NCBI GenBank assembly: GCA_027886175.1
Contig: JAJNNQ010000010.1
Location: 4,126,001-4,190,000, forward strand
Length of the DNA stretch: 64,000 bases
Source of the DNA: Phylloscopus collybita
Lineage: Eukaryota > Chordata > Aves > Passeriformes > Phylloscopidae
Direction of reading: 5' to 3'
A program made the translations under genes and the position numbers. The number at the start of each line of letters is the position of its first letter. Position 1 is the first letter of the stretch. Shown here piece by piece: positions 23,601 through 34,621 of the stretch. The notes below the pieces were generated by a model. That model made no database searches. It was not told the DNA's origin and saw nothing but the letters and a program-made list of their open reading frames with translations.

Positions 23601-25480
23601 TGCAATATAAGGTGACAAACAAAAAAGATGGAAAAATATATAAAACGGTAAAAAAATAAATAAATAATAAAAAAAAAGTCTACTTGCCACCTCAGGCTTT
23701 AAAACTCTTCTTACACACTTCAGCACGAAGTCTATTAAAGCGGAATATAGTGGAAATACAATATACAGCAATGAATGTCTCCAAACCAGCAATTTAGCGC
23801 TAAAGCTGAGGGCAGTTCTTATGCACCGACTTTTAATACCGAGACGATTTGTGGTCTCACAAAGTTCCTGCCTTGGGCAAGAACTGTGCTGTGCTCTAAT
23901 AGGTCTAGTTTGTTGACTGTCAGAATAATGGAGAAATTGGTAGCAGAGGGCCTGAGTGCTGTAAACAGCTGAGATAATTAGAAGGTCTGTCAGGAGGAGA
24001 GTGAGGCTAAAGCAGTTTACGTTCTGTCACAGGGAGGAAAGTATTCATTCAGAGAGCTGCTGGATAATGTGGGATGTGTTGCCTTGTGTCCTAGCAAGCT
24101 TGTCTGGAGATGGGGAAAAAGTGCTTCTCATCAACTCAGTTGGCTCTCCCTACCCTCTTTCTTACTGCAGGCTTGCAAGAGTTTATATTTCTTATTAATA
24201 AAATAATACATCTTGCAAGCAAAATGCTGACTTTCTGGTTTCTAAGCCAAGCTGCTGGGTTAATAGGATGCTCAGAGTCAGGCAGGGCAGTGCGGGGGGG
24301 CTGTGGAAGCTGCAAGGGTTGAAGGAAAGCATTTGTGAAGAGCAGATGTGAGAAGAACCCTCTCCATACCCCCCCACAAAAAACCAAAACAAAACAGCTG
24401 ATTGTATGGTTATGTCACCACCTTAAAGAGGATGCTCCTGTATAGACAGAGAAGTGTTCCATAAGTTGTTAACATGAGAATTCTGGTGCCTTAGCCAAGA
24501 AACTAGACAGTGGGAAGTTTAGCAATCTAGAAATTGCTGTGACTAAGCCTTTTCTAGGCAACGACATGCCTAGGGATGGAGTAAGCCAAGGATTTCAGGA
24601 CTGGTTTGTGGTTTTGGTTCTTAGTTTAGGGCCTGACTTCTGGAAAGATGGAGGTTGGCTGTCTTCCACATTAAAAAGTCTTAGAGTTCAAAACTGGTTA
24701 GTTAAGAAGACAATCACTTGAAATTGATGGTATTTCAGAAAATACAGAATTAGTATAGGAATATAACGTAGTGCTGAGCATTCAGAAGTGAGTTGGGAAC
24801 GAGGCTGCTGAGGTTAAGATGTTAATGCTTAATAACAAGCAAATATTATTAAGTTTTGAGTTATAGTGAAACAGGGGGGGAGAGTGGAACAGGCACATGG
24901 CCAAGAGACCTTTGTCCTTCTCCTCGCTCTGCCTTTAACAAGTCACACATTAACTTTGCTCTCACATGAGGCTCTGTACCTCACCAAAGAGCCTTGGGGA
25001 TCCGTAGGTGTCAGATGATTTTCAAGCTGCTGTTTATGGATGCTGCCATTGCTTCCATCTCACAGTGCAGAACGGGGAAAACAGATTCTTGCACGCTGTT
25101 TTAATTTAATGTGGATTTCTCCAAGGATTACCACATTTTCCTGGGTCTGTGGGAAAGAGAGAGGCCAAACAGAGGCGAGGAGTGGATATTTTTAAAACCT
25201 GGACAGTCTAAAGCCACCACAGTGAGGAATATAAGGGACCTGGATCCACTCAAACATTATAGTGGCACCGTTCAGACAGCAATATTTGGCATTGTTTCTC
25301 CTGCAACATCCACACCCCTCCTACTCCTCTGCAATTTAGGGTAAGGGGCAGATAACTCTTTGCCATCAGTTTCTGCCCCTGGTTCCCACAGTCCTTCTGA
25401 ACACCTGAAGAGCTGCTGCTTTAATAATTCGGTTGTCTTTCTGACAGGACCAGAGGAGTCTTTTTTAAGCTCCTGCAGCA
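20700..25480. other. About 4.8 kb of non-coding unique sequence
   Basis: No gene or named repeat is supported. It includes short A/T runs (near 20778, 22777 and 23648, the last an AAAT-like run) and a G7 at 24294-24300. Small frames at 21818-22357 and 23451-24392 lack domain similarity. Confidence 0.55.
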
Positions 25481-25499
25481 CTGTGGAGCAGCAGGCAGC

Positions 25500-25712
25500 A
25501 GACAGTGCATGATTGCATTGGGACTTGAGAGCAAACTCCAGCTCGCTGTCAGTGGCTGTGTGCCAGACAGCTCCGCCTGCAGAGAGCAAAGCCTTCCAGA
25601 AGGCTGAGCATCCAAAAAGGAGACTGTCAACATCCCCCCGAACAGCGAGCGGGGGAATCGCCGCGGAAAAAGGGAGCGAGCTGGAAAACGGAGGTGTATG
25701 GGGAGGAGTGAG
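25500..25712 (+). promoter_or_regulatory. Small CpG-dense patch ending in a donor-like site
   Basis: Between about 25628 and 25690 there are eight CpG in roughly 60 bp, in CpG-poor surroundings, and another pair lies in CCGCCGG near 25822. A GAG|GTAAAAG word at 25711-25719 resembles a 5' splice donor with GT at 25713-25714. Together these could mark a 5' non-coding exon or a short alternative promoter. No protein match supports it, so this is a hypothesis. Confidence 0.25.
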
Positions 25713-25849
25713 GTAAAAGGGCTAATTATCTTCCTATTCCCCTCTCGTGCCTCTTAGAGACCACCAAAAATAGCTCCTGCTAAAGGACGAGGATATATTT
25801 ATTTTATTTTTTTTTCCCCCCGCCGGTTAAGTTAAATGGACATCCCACC

Positions 25850-26335
25850 TGTTGTTTGGTGAAGTGAGATCACTCAAGGAAGATGGAGTTGGCCAGAAGC
25901 CACCTCCTGACAGCGAGAGGCAGGTCTGAACAACAAAGTTTGGATCAAGATCTGAACTTCTCTCCCATCCAAATGTGTTTGGATCCGGAGGCTGGCTGAC
26001 ACCCATCTCTGCTACATCTACTCTGTGATTATGTGTGAATGGCCCTAGTGCTCCTCACTACACCCCATGTAATCACTTGCATTTGGGCATCGCTCTCCAA
26101 GAAAATCTGCTGTCGTGATGGCAAACGTGTGTGATACTTTGCTGGATAGAGATTCACCCCCAGCCCTCACAAGACATCAGTTTTCACCTGGGAACATGCT
26201 AACTGAGCTTTGCTGATGACAACTTCCATATTTACAGGTCTCATTATTAAGTCAGCCTGAACTCCAGGTTTAAATGGAGGCTCCCTTCCCAAACTGATAC
26301 CAAAACCCTGCATGCTTGGCAGCCTGTGTGCATGT
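25850..26335. other. Non-coding sequence, nothing recognised
   Basis: Unique sequence of mixed composition. No exon, repeat or RNA gene is supported. Confidence 0.5.
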
Positions 26336-26338
26336 GCA

Positions 26339-26402
26339 GTGGGCCTGATTCTGACTCTTCACATCTGGGCTTCAGTGGGATTGTTCCTGATCAGAATTTG
26401 AT
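26339..26402. repeat. Ancient amniote interspersed repeat relic
   Basis: GGGCCTGATTCTGACTC, GGGCTTCAGTGGGATTG and TTCCTGATCAGAATTTG appear in the order of an old sauropsid repeat with the words GGGCCTGATTCTGA, GACTTCAGTGGGA and CTGATCAGAATTTGG. The two ends are partly inverted (CTGATTCTGA and TCAGAATTTG), as in that repeat type. The family name is not assigned; the match is from memory. Confidence 0.45.
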
Positions 26403-27260
26403 GAGTACCATATTTTGCTGTGTATCACCCACAGATTATCTATTAAAACTGTGATTCGTCAGCAGTGTGGTTTACAGGCACATATAAGTTATGTGAGGGG
26501 AAGTTTACTCTGGGGCCCCCACTTTCCCAGTAGTCCCATTGCCGCTAATTCCTGCCCCATTTGCTTCCTTTACCCCCAAGTCCCACTGCTTCAAATCCCT
26601 CCCTACTTTTGGTTCTGCCCTGCCCTCTTCACCTCTGATTCTGTGTGGTTTGTGAGAAGCCATCTGGGGATGCATTTTCAAATGTCAGTGCTTTTTAAGG
26701 AATACTCAATAGATGCAAAAGAGCAAGCTAACTGATTTTTTTCCTTATTTTTTTCCTATTTTTTTTTCTTTTTTCTCTTTGCTCTTTGAAAAATAAAAGG
26801 AAAATAAATTGAAGAGAAATTTCAGTTTTCTGACTGAAATTGAATCTGGAAAACACCCCATACATTGCACAAAATTTTCATTTACTTGAAAGTTACTATT
26901 ATTTTAATTTTTTAAAATGTAAGTTTGACTTTGTTTTAAAAATATCCTTCTGAAAAAAAAAATGTTTCAAGAACATTAAACCAGAAGATTCTGACTTTTT
27001 TTTTTCTGTGCCCCCAATAAGTTATTCAAAGTTTAACACATATTCTGGGAATATGTTTCTCAGAAAAAAAAAATGCCTTTAAAATCTACTCTTGATTAAT
27101 ATGAGGAAAGAGGTGAATCAGAGCCCCTGCCTTTGAGGAATCATTTGCTCACCCTTAAGGTGGGAAAAATGAACAGAGGTGAAATCCATAATAATTTTTG
27201 GCACAGAAGCTCTTTTTTTTCGGAAGTCACGTACGCAGCTGTGATGAACTGCAGATAATG
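26403..27260. other. Non-coding sequence with short homopolymers
   Basis: T- and A-runs of 8-12 bases at about 26757-26770, 26956-26963, 26998-27007 and 27064-27073. A plus-strand frame of 106 codons at 26415-26735 is open but unrecognised and lacks splice context. Confidence 0.55.
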
Positions 27261-27264
27261 TCAT

Positions 27265-27356
27265 GTATCTCACCCAAAGTCATACAGCAAATCTCTGGCA
27301 GAACCAGGAGTACAAGTGCACTGCGTGTGGTTCCCTGCTATCTGTAGCAACCACTC
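27265..27356 (-). repeat. MIR-like CORE-SINE relic
   Basis: CTCACCCAAAGTCATACAGC, AAATCTCTGGCAGAACCAGG and the final AGCAACCACTC match in order the reverse complement of a MIR-type SINE, whose corresponding text is CTTGCCCAAGGTCACACAGC, CTGGCAGAGCCAGG and TAACCACT. A weaker match, GGGAAAAATGAACAGAGGTG near 27162, may be the displaced next part of the same element. MIR-like SINEs are very old in amniotes, in keeping with the divergence seen. Confidence 0.6.
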
Positions 27357-27609
27357 GTAAATGGTTGTTTTATATAATTATGTGCAGATAGTCTATAACC
27401 AAAAGTATAATTTTCACTTTGTATGGTGTTCTTTCCACATTTTTTTTAAAAAAATGAGGACTGTATGTAGAAATCGTGGTTGATGCCCTCTGTTGACCTT
27501 CAACCAAAAATGTGGTTTTGTTGCTTTGGAAAAGCATCCAATAACTTCTGACCTCATATACACTTCAGCTACTGTCAGAAGAAAAAGGCAATAAATAGTG
27601 CTATGCAAA

Positions 27610-27870
27610 GAAAACAAAATGATTATCCTACAACCTAATAAGCAATTACAAAGGGCAAATTACTTTTACCCTCAGTAATTTTCTGCCATTAGATAATTAA
27701 CATCAGAAGTATTAATGATCATTTTAACAAATTACCATATAATTATAATGCGTTTCTTCGTTTAGGCCTACATATTGTACAAATCTTTCTAAGATTTGTC
27801 TATTAATTGAAAATACATTATTTATTGGTTGTTAGCTGACTAACAACCCACACTGGTAACTAAACCCATT
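27610..27870. promoter_or_regulatory. Homeodomain-motif-rich block with two perfect hairpins
   Basis: Within 260 bp there are at least ten TAAT/ATTA cores, for example in GATAATTAACAT, GTATTAATGATC and ATATAATTATAATG. Two perfect stems follow: ACAAATCTT/AAGATTTGT (27779-27799, 3-nt loop) and GGTTGTTAG/CTAACAACC (27827-27848, 4-nt loop). The block is free of recognised repeats. Enhancer function is inferred only from motif density. Confidence 0.3.
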
Positions 27871-30800
27871 AAATAAATGCTGTACTGGTTGTAACTAGCT
27901 GTCACCCTGTGGCCACCAGAGCAATTCTTAGTGGGTGCAAGTGTCACTGACCAGGCTTAAATTAAGGATCAAATGGGAAAACTGTAATGGGTCACAATAT
28001 TCACTGGGGTCACAGACCCAGAAATGTCACGTCTCTGACTCGTGCTGGCTTCAGCTGGAATGAAGGCTGAGAGTGGAACAAATGCACTCAGGAGTTTACA
28101 GGGCCAGCACATGCTGGTGGCAATGCTGCTTCTTAGATTAATTAATTTCATAACATTTCCATAATACAGTTTTACTTAGTGTACTTTTCATAATCTAATT
28201 TTAGTTGAATTGCTTTGCACAATCTGCTCAAAATGTGTTTACGATTCAGAATTGTTAGAGTCCCCTTTTCATTTTTTGCTTTGCTGCCTTTGTAAAATCT
28301 GCCTAAATTGGTGAAATAAATTAGGGAAATGCTGCCAAAACTGGGTTTTGTACTATCCTAACATTGAAACCAATTCACTTGGGCCAGGTTTTTCAGCACT
28401 TCCCATGAATCCTCTCTTAGATGTACATGAACAGGAACATGGCTGGAAAAGTGAGATTCAGGAGCATGATAGAGATTTTTCTGTGGGAAGAGGATTTTGG
28501 ATGTGGGGGTGGGTTTGGGAAGCTGATTCCAAATCATCCGTTTCCAATTTGGGAACAGCTATGGCCCATGTGACCTAAGCATCTTGTCAAGACAGCTTGG
28601 ATTTGAAATTGTGAATATGCATGTGGATGAGCTACAGACCCAAAAGGATTCACAGGGTGATGTGGCATATCTGTGTGAATAGCCTGGAATTCACCCTTGG
28701 GCAAAAGGCTGGGAGAATGCTTGGAAAACTTGGCTCATGTGACATACAAGTCCTACAGCTTTCCTATGACTCCCTTGGACAGTGTCTGTGGTATGTACAA
28801 CATATACCTATAAAAAAATTCATGATCCCCTTCTGACAATTCCTGAAGAGGGAAATGATTTGGAATAAATTATTCATTACAGAACTACTCAGCTTTGGCA
28901 ACAAATCTGCAGGTTAAGGGAGAAGGGGAGCAATCCTATCTGCAGTGGTGTGTTACAGGCATTCTCAATTTTGGAAGCTTTAGCTTTCTGAGCAGTTGAT
29001 GATATCCTGCCTCTTTCTTAATTTCTGTGCCTTTTGGGAGCTCCTCTAAGATTCTTCCTCTTGAGAACCTTGTCCTTCACAGGACTCAGGATCCAGAGGG
29101 ACAAAGACGGGTTATTGCTGTTTAAAAAAAAAAATATTGTGCTTCCTAGGAAGGACAGGTTCCAGCTCAGGTTTCCTCACACCTTGATAATCCTTGTACT
29201 AAAACAGTTTTCTGCCCCAGGTCCCTCATTCCTGAAGTGTGCTCTTCTGTGTGTAGGTAAAAGCAGAGAGAAATGAGCATCCAATGACTTTTCAACAGCA
29301 CCTCGGAAATGATAATAATAAAATAACAAATTTCAGGAGTGGTTTTCTTGCTTCTAGGGTAAAAGACTTGAGCTCCTGCCATGCTTACAGTTAATAATAT
29401 AGGGACACAAGGAATGAAGCTCAAGGCTGAACACATCAGCATGTGGTGTGTAATCCTTGTCCCACTAAGACCTCTGGCCCAACTTCCACTCTGTAGGCAG
29501 GGTAGGACAACACGCCAGGTATCACTGGCCATTCATTTTCATGGATATTGAACTTTTTTTAATTAAAAGGAATGATTTTTTTTTCCTCCTCCTGCCATCT
29601 CCAGCTGCCTGAACAGCTATGATGACACCTTACAAAGTTGCCATTACATTAGTGATATTAGTATTAATCACACGTTGCTTGATACTGTAATTGAATAGTT
29701 TTTACGCAGATGATATTAACTGATAAAATATGGCATCCTCATGAGAAAACATTACCTTGAAATATTAGTGTTATAATATGTTAATTTCTGTGGAGGATAC
29801 GAGTGCAGATATATGAGGAGATGTAAATTTCCAGCACTTCTGCTGACAATTTCCATGTCAACATAATTCTCAGGAATTCATACTCACTAGTTTGTGATGA
29901 CTTATATGATGATGTATAGCAACTTAAGGGGCTTTAAAATGCAGTATTTTGACTAATGCAGGTTGGTAAATAGCAGGCAGGACTGTTTCTTCCTCTCAGT
30001 TCTGGGAAGGCTGACGCAAGCCCTCGGTATCGCCAGGAAGTCACCAAACCTGGATGCTGAATCCCAAAGTGGGGGCTCAGATGGCTCTGGGCACTTTGCA
30101 GCTGCATTTAGCAGTGAGAGGAAAGGTCTCTATACCACAAACCGAGGGTGATACAGAATAATGATAAAGAAAATAAAAGGAGAAAATGGTCGGTGGTTAG
30201 TCCAGCATGTCTGGCAAAGCCGTCAGAAACTGGATTTTGGGTTGAAATCTGACTGGTAAAACGTAGTCCAGACAGTTTATCCCAGATGTAGACTCCTAAT
30301 TCTGATATATCTTATGTCCTCTGTATGCTTACCCCCAAGAAAAGTTGAACCTGACAGTGTACCTATAAGGATAAACTAAAGAGAGCTGTGCCAGGGCCCT
30401 CAACTCCCAGACAGAAAACACAAGGCTCACAGCACATTGCCTCGTTAGTTACTCATTGCTAGGGCAGAGTTTACACCAAGACAGCTCCTCTTGCTCTGCT
30501 GGCTTCTCATTTAACACCACTGCTCCCCATGAGCTCCTCAAGAAAAATCTGGAATAACAAGACAAGAACCTGAGAGTGGAGAGGAGCACCCTGAAGACGG
30601 AGAGATGACAGCGACAGGGGTTCTTGCATCCATAAAGAGGCAGCTAACCTGGCTGCTTGCTCTCTCTTGGGCTAATCTGAATTAATTGGTGCTATTTGTG
30701 CCTTTGATACTCAAATGCAGAGCCTGGGGGTGGGAGTTCTCATGAAACAAGTGGCCACTTGGGAGAGCTGTCCCAGGTCCAATCATGTCATGGGCTCATT

Positions 30801-31190
30801 TGTCTCCCACAGTAATTCACTACTCACTTCAGTCACTTTAAATGTAAAACAGCTGCTGCTGCTTAGCCCTCTTTTAAGGTACCTAACCAGCAGCTTCAAA
30901 CCAACCCTGAATGGGTCCCATCCCATAATAGTCTCCCTCACAGTGGTCATTTGGAAACAATTAACCCTTGATTCAAGATCCTCTTAAAGAATCCTTTTCC
31001 AGGCTCTTCTCTAGCCTGGCCCATTGCGTCCTTGCCTTGTCCCTTGCATGGGAACAGCTTTATCCTTTGGGATTGCTGTGGTCTGTGCAGCAGTAACCAC
31101 CTCTGTGTACCTGCAAGGGTTGCTGCACGGATTTTGGGCCTGCATTGAAGAAAACTGAAGGTGTCACATAAAAAAAAGACTTTTTGCTTT
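27871..31190. other. About 3.3 kb of non-coding unique sequence
   Basis: No exon, RNA gene or named repeat. Frames at 28348-28836, 29034-29532 and 30715-30987 are open but carry no domain. Composition is ordinary for intronic DNA. Confidence 0.55.
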
Positions 31191-31200
31191 ATTACAAAGG

Positions 31201-31217
31201 AAAAAAAAAAAAAAAAA
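31201..31217. repeat. A17 homopolymer in A-rich run
   Basis: Seventeen A followed by GAAGAAAAAGAAA, a purine-only run of about 30 bases. No AATAAA precedes it. Confidence 0.93.
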
Positions 31218-31379
31218 GAAGAAAAAGAAAATTATTTGTTTTCTCTTTTTGTTTCTCCTCCTGCCATACCTGGGGGTCTTGTTCACTTCACATGTGTTTG
31301 GCACGGCTGCTACCCCTCGCCTCGCTCAGTCTCTGGTGATATGATGAACTGGAGATTAATCTGTTTTAAGGGGAAGCAT

Positions 31380-31960
31380 CTGGCTTTGAGCTAATAAAAT
31401 ATCAATTTGTAACAGGGAGGAAAAGGCTCAGCGAGAGGTCTGCATGCTTAGGGCTTTGAGACCCGATTTGATCCGGGAGTTTAATGCCACTTGTGAATTT
31501 TTAGGCTGTGCTCCGAGCACTTCAAAACCTTTCTCCATGCAGCGGTCTCAACTTTCCCCAGAAGTCCCGTGTTTTCAGTGGCCTGTCCTGTTGCTGGGGG
31601 TGTCTCCCAGCTCTGAATCTTGCAGGGCTGCCCCCTCCCAGGCTCCCCCCGCCCTCCCACCTTTCCCTTTTCCTAATGGCTCTGCGGCCAGATGTGGCGG
31701 CCCCTGGCTGGGATGTCAAGCTGGCAACACCCTTGATCCAGGCAGACAGACACTCCATAGCCAACTTCTGGAAAACCTCCCCCCGCACTGGCCGGCTCTG
31801 ACACAAACCAGCTGAAGACATTGCAATGCCAGAAAGTGTTACAGCTGGGCTGCCTGACAGATTGGCAGCACACACGCTGATTTGGGGACTGCATTTGGGG
31901 GCCCGCGAAGTACTCACTGTCCAGGCACCGAGCCACTAATCACAGTTTACATTAGGCAAT
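31380..31960. promoter_or_regulatory. GC-richer block, possible regulatory sequence
   Basis: This block is clearly richer in G+C than its flanks, with clusters such as ATGTGGCGGCCCCTGG and GGGGGCCCGCGAAG. It begins with A+T-rich words (AATATCAATTTGTAACAG) and has no repeat. Frames of 123 and 131 codons are open on opposite strands across the same bases, so neither is evidence for a gene. It may be a conserved element or a small CpG-containing exon, with nothing to decide between them. Confidence 0.22.
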
Positions 31961-32005
31961 CAGATACTTTTCAACTACTGAATGATCTGCTCTTTCCCCT
32001 CACCG

Positions 32006-32006
<1 letters not shown>

Positions 32007-32049
<43 letters not shown>
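32007..32049. repeat. T43 homopolymer
   Basis: Forty-three T followed by CACCTTACAGG, which together resemble a very strong polypyrimidine tract and 3' splice acceptor (AG at 32058-32059). No supported exon follows; a 165-codon frame at 32124-32621 has no domain. No minus-strand AATAAA lies next to it. Confidence 0.98.
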
Positions 32050-32059
32050 CACCTTACAG

Positions 32060-32725
32060 GACCCTGTGTGTATATACAGCACCTCGATGCTCCACATCTG
32101 CATCATGTTTTGAGCCGTGTCTAATGCACAGCCACCAACCCCAGCTCAGGCAGCCACGAGGAGCCCGAACCGCTGCTGCTCTCCTTCCTCCTCCCACTCC
32201 CCCAGCCCCACTTTTGCCTGGTTCTGTGCTGAATCACTTGATTAATTTAACCTGGGGGTTACCTAGTTATGGAAAAAAATCCTGCAGGACTTTGCATAAA
32301 GAGAAAGGCTTTGTGCCACTCTACAGGATTCTGTCAGCATTTAGAATCCTACCAGTGGCTTTAGATACAACTCCAGAGATCAGATCTTCCCTGAAAACAA
32401 TAGATTTTAGAGTAATTTTTTTTTTTCTGGCACACTGCTGGCTTAATCACTTTTACGTTAGAAGTGTTTCATTAGGAATGAATCTATGTCAGCCCCATGT
32501 GCCAGCTCTGATCCCTGCCTTGGCCCAGCCACGATGCTGGAGATATATGTTCCTGCAAGATAAGTGTGCCATGGCTGGATGTCTAATGAATATGGCCTCA
32601 TTTACAATAAGAAGGACTTAGACCTGGCTACGACCCAGAGGTTCTATTCCGGAGAAATGCTGACATTTCGGAAAAACCTGGGTCCCTGTCAGGATGAATA
32701 GCTGAAATTTTTATCTTTTCCAAGC
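32060..32725. other. Unique sequence between the T43 and A54 tracts
   Basis: About 670 bp of non-repetitive sequence flanked by oppositely oriented giant homopolymers. It contains a 165-codon plus-strand frame (32124-32621) starting with a His/Gln/Pro/Ala-rich run that reflects local GC content, with no domain I recognise. An imperfect hairpin lies at its right end. Confidence 0.5.
32632..32684. repeat. Imperfect 53-nt hairpin
   Basis: The arm GACCCAG-AG-GTT-CTATTCCG-GAG-AAATG (left) pairs with CATTTCGGAAAAACC and TGGGTC (right) around a CTGA loop at 32660-32663. About 19 base pairs form with three left-arm bulges. The bulges are larger than those of typical microRNA precursors, so I do not call it a microRNA. 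Confidence 0.75.

Positions 32726-32726
<1 letters not shown>

Positions 32727-32780
<54 letters not shown>
32727..32780. repeat. A54 homopolymer
   Basis: Fifty-four consecutive A, the longest single-base run in the window, preceded by TCTTTTCCAAGCC. There is no AATAAA in the preceding 60 nt, so a poly(A) tail of a retrocopy is not supported. Confidence 0.98.
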
Positions 32781-32782
<2 letters not shown>

Positions 32783-32789
32783 GCTCTGA

Positions 32790-33685
32790 AAAATCTGCAC
32801 GGTATTAAAACATTAAAAACCAGTTAGTTGCCAATTTAAGGAAAATATATAAACACAATACATGAAAATTCGTATTTTAATATAAACATTTAAGTGAAAT
32901 TAACAGAAATGTTTTGATGTTGGTGAAATGAGATATCAGAACTTCTTACCAAGTTTTTTTCTTTTTTTTCCACAGCTGATCTATTCCTATGGAAATGTTT
33001 TGATTTTGATGAAACTATATCGTTCCCACTGATAATTATTTTGTAAAAAGAAAGAAAACAAATTGCACCATGTGAGAGAGCCCCAGACTTTTACTAGTGA
33101 AGAGAAATTTATCACCAATAAATGATAAGCTCCCAACCCTCCCAAGTTTGACTGTGGAGAGTCAGCTCTTGGGGTTCAAGCAGAGCAGGAACATGCTTTA
33201 ATGGTTTAACGAATGCTAAACTGTGCTTTGTTGGGTTAATATTGCCCTCTTCACTCTTCCTTCGCAGACATTGCAACCAATCTTTGCCAATTATAGCTCA
33301 ATTTCCCTATGTAAAAGGTGCAAGTGCTGCTGCTTACTCACCTTTCTGAAGATCTCCTCTTACATAAAGCGCTGGTAAGCACCAATTAACCTTATTGCCC
33401 AATTCCTGTGTGCAAACACACCGCTGATGTGAAGTGGGCACCCACTGTACTGCTGATACACAAAAAAAATTTAAAAGAACAGGGTTTATTTTGGGCCCAG
33501 ATTGTAGTTTTATGGTTCCAGGGTAGAGCTGAAGACCGTTTCTTTCCTTCCCTGGTGAATTTGGGATGCGACGACCAACAAGCATCCCTAATGACAAAAT
33601 GGGAGAGGAAAAGGCTGTGGATGAGGTAAATATAGTGTATAACTGGGGAGGCACAGTGTGCAGGCACACTTAGAGTCTGAACTAG
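32790..33685. other. Non-coding unique sequence
   Basis: A+T-rich, then mixed sequence. Frames at 33334-33718 are open on both strands and unrecognised. Confidence 0.55.
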
Positions 33686-33689
33686 AGCA

Positions 33690-33960
33690 GAGTGGACTTG
33701 AACGATGTTATTACGCATTCAGGCAACTTCAATGTGCCACTAATAAAATTAAGTGTTGGAACATAAATGTTTTAATTTTAGTGCGAATGCTCCAAGCAAT
33801 ACCCCCTCCTGCACCCTTCTTTCCCACCCCCAGCCTCGACTAATCCATTTAGAGACAAATTTACATTTTATTTCTCCAAACCCTATTAGCATTAATATAA
33901 AGGTCAGCACTGAAAAGGCAGCTTCAGAAGCTAATGTGCCAGTGTGCTGTGCTCTGTGAC
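33690..33960. promoter_or_regulatory. Candidate regulatory block
   Basis: Unique, repeat-free sequence with a run of homeodomain-type cores: CCACTAATAAAATTAAG, TTTTAATTTTAG, CGACTAATCC and ATTAGCATTAAT (33885-33896). A pyrimidine-rich spacer of C-runs separates the two halves. Function is inferred from motif density only. Confidence 0.25.
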
Positions 33961-34535
33961 CAGATGAGGGCACGTGGGTCTCTCACCCACTGAGTCTGAC
34001 AAGAATTTGTAATTTAAGAGGGCGGTCCTCCTCTCCCAACATCCCCATAGCTCATGGAGATGATCAGGTCACCCTCTGGAAACCAAATGGGACTGCTTTT
34101 CCTGATATCAGAAGGGGCAAAGGGGAAGAAATCACTCTGTGAAAAACCTTTGATGCCATGGAAAAAGCTATATATTAGGTATGTTGACAATATTTAAAGG
34201 CTTTTGGGGAAAACAACATTAATTTTGGAAAAATTTCAACTTCAGCAGCGGCGTGCTTTGGGTGTCCCTTATTGGGGATTTTATTAAGGGATTATGTGGG
34301 GTGCAAACAGAGTAGTGCTGGTTTGGTTATTTGGCCTCAGCCCACCTTTGCTTCTGAAGGAGTCCAAAACCTCCATCAGGAGCATCCCTGCAGCTGAGTG
34401 GTGATGTCAGAAGTGCCTTGAAGAGAAAACTATTCTGGCTTCAGAAGTGCAAAATATCTGTACAACAACTCTATGAGCTTGATGTGGTTTGAGGTTTGGT
34501 TCCAACTGAGAACCCCGCCCTGGGAAAAAGCTGAA
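33961..34535. other. Non-coding sequence, nothing recognised
   Basis: Unique sequence of mixed composition with no supported feature. Confidence 0.5.
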
Positions 34536-34539
34536 TAAC

Positions 34540-34621
34540 CCGGACTAATCCCATTGAATGTACTGGGCCTTCTTCTGTGGCTAAAATTACTCACGTGCTA
34601 ATTTTTCAGAGGACCCGAGCC
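34540..34621. repeat. Ancient amniote interspersed repeat relic
   Basis: CTAATCCCATTGAATGTACT, then TTACTCACGTGCTAATTTTT and CAGAGGACCCGAGCC follow an old sauropsid repeat pattern in which TCCCATTGA, TACTCACGTGCTTAA and GCAGGATCGGGCC occur in that order. The copy is diverged. The family is not named and the assignment is from memory. Confidence 0.42.

Noticed and set aside
32124..32621. 165-codon plus-strand frame after the T43 tract
   Set aside because: Its composition follows local GC content and it has no recognisable domain. The acceptor-like site before it is noted only as a curiosity.
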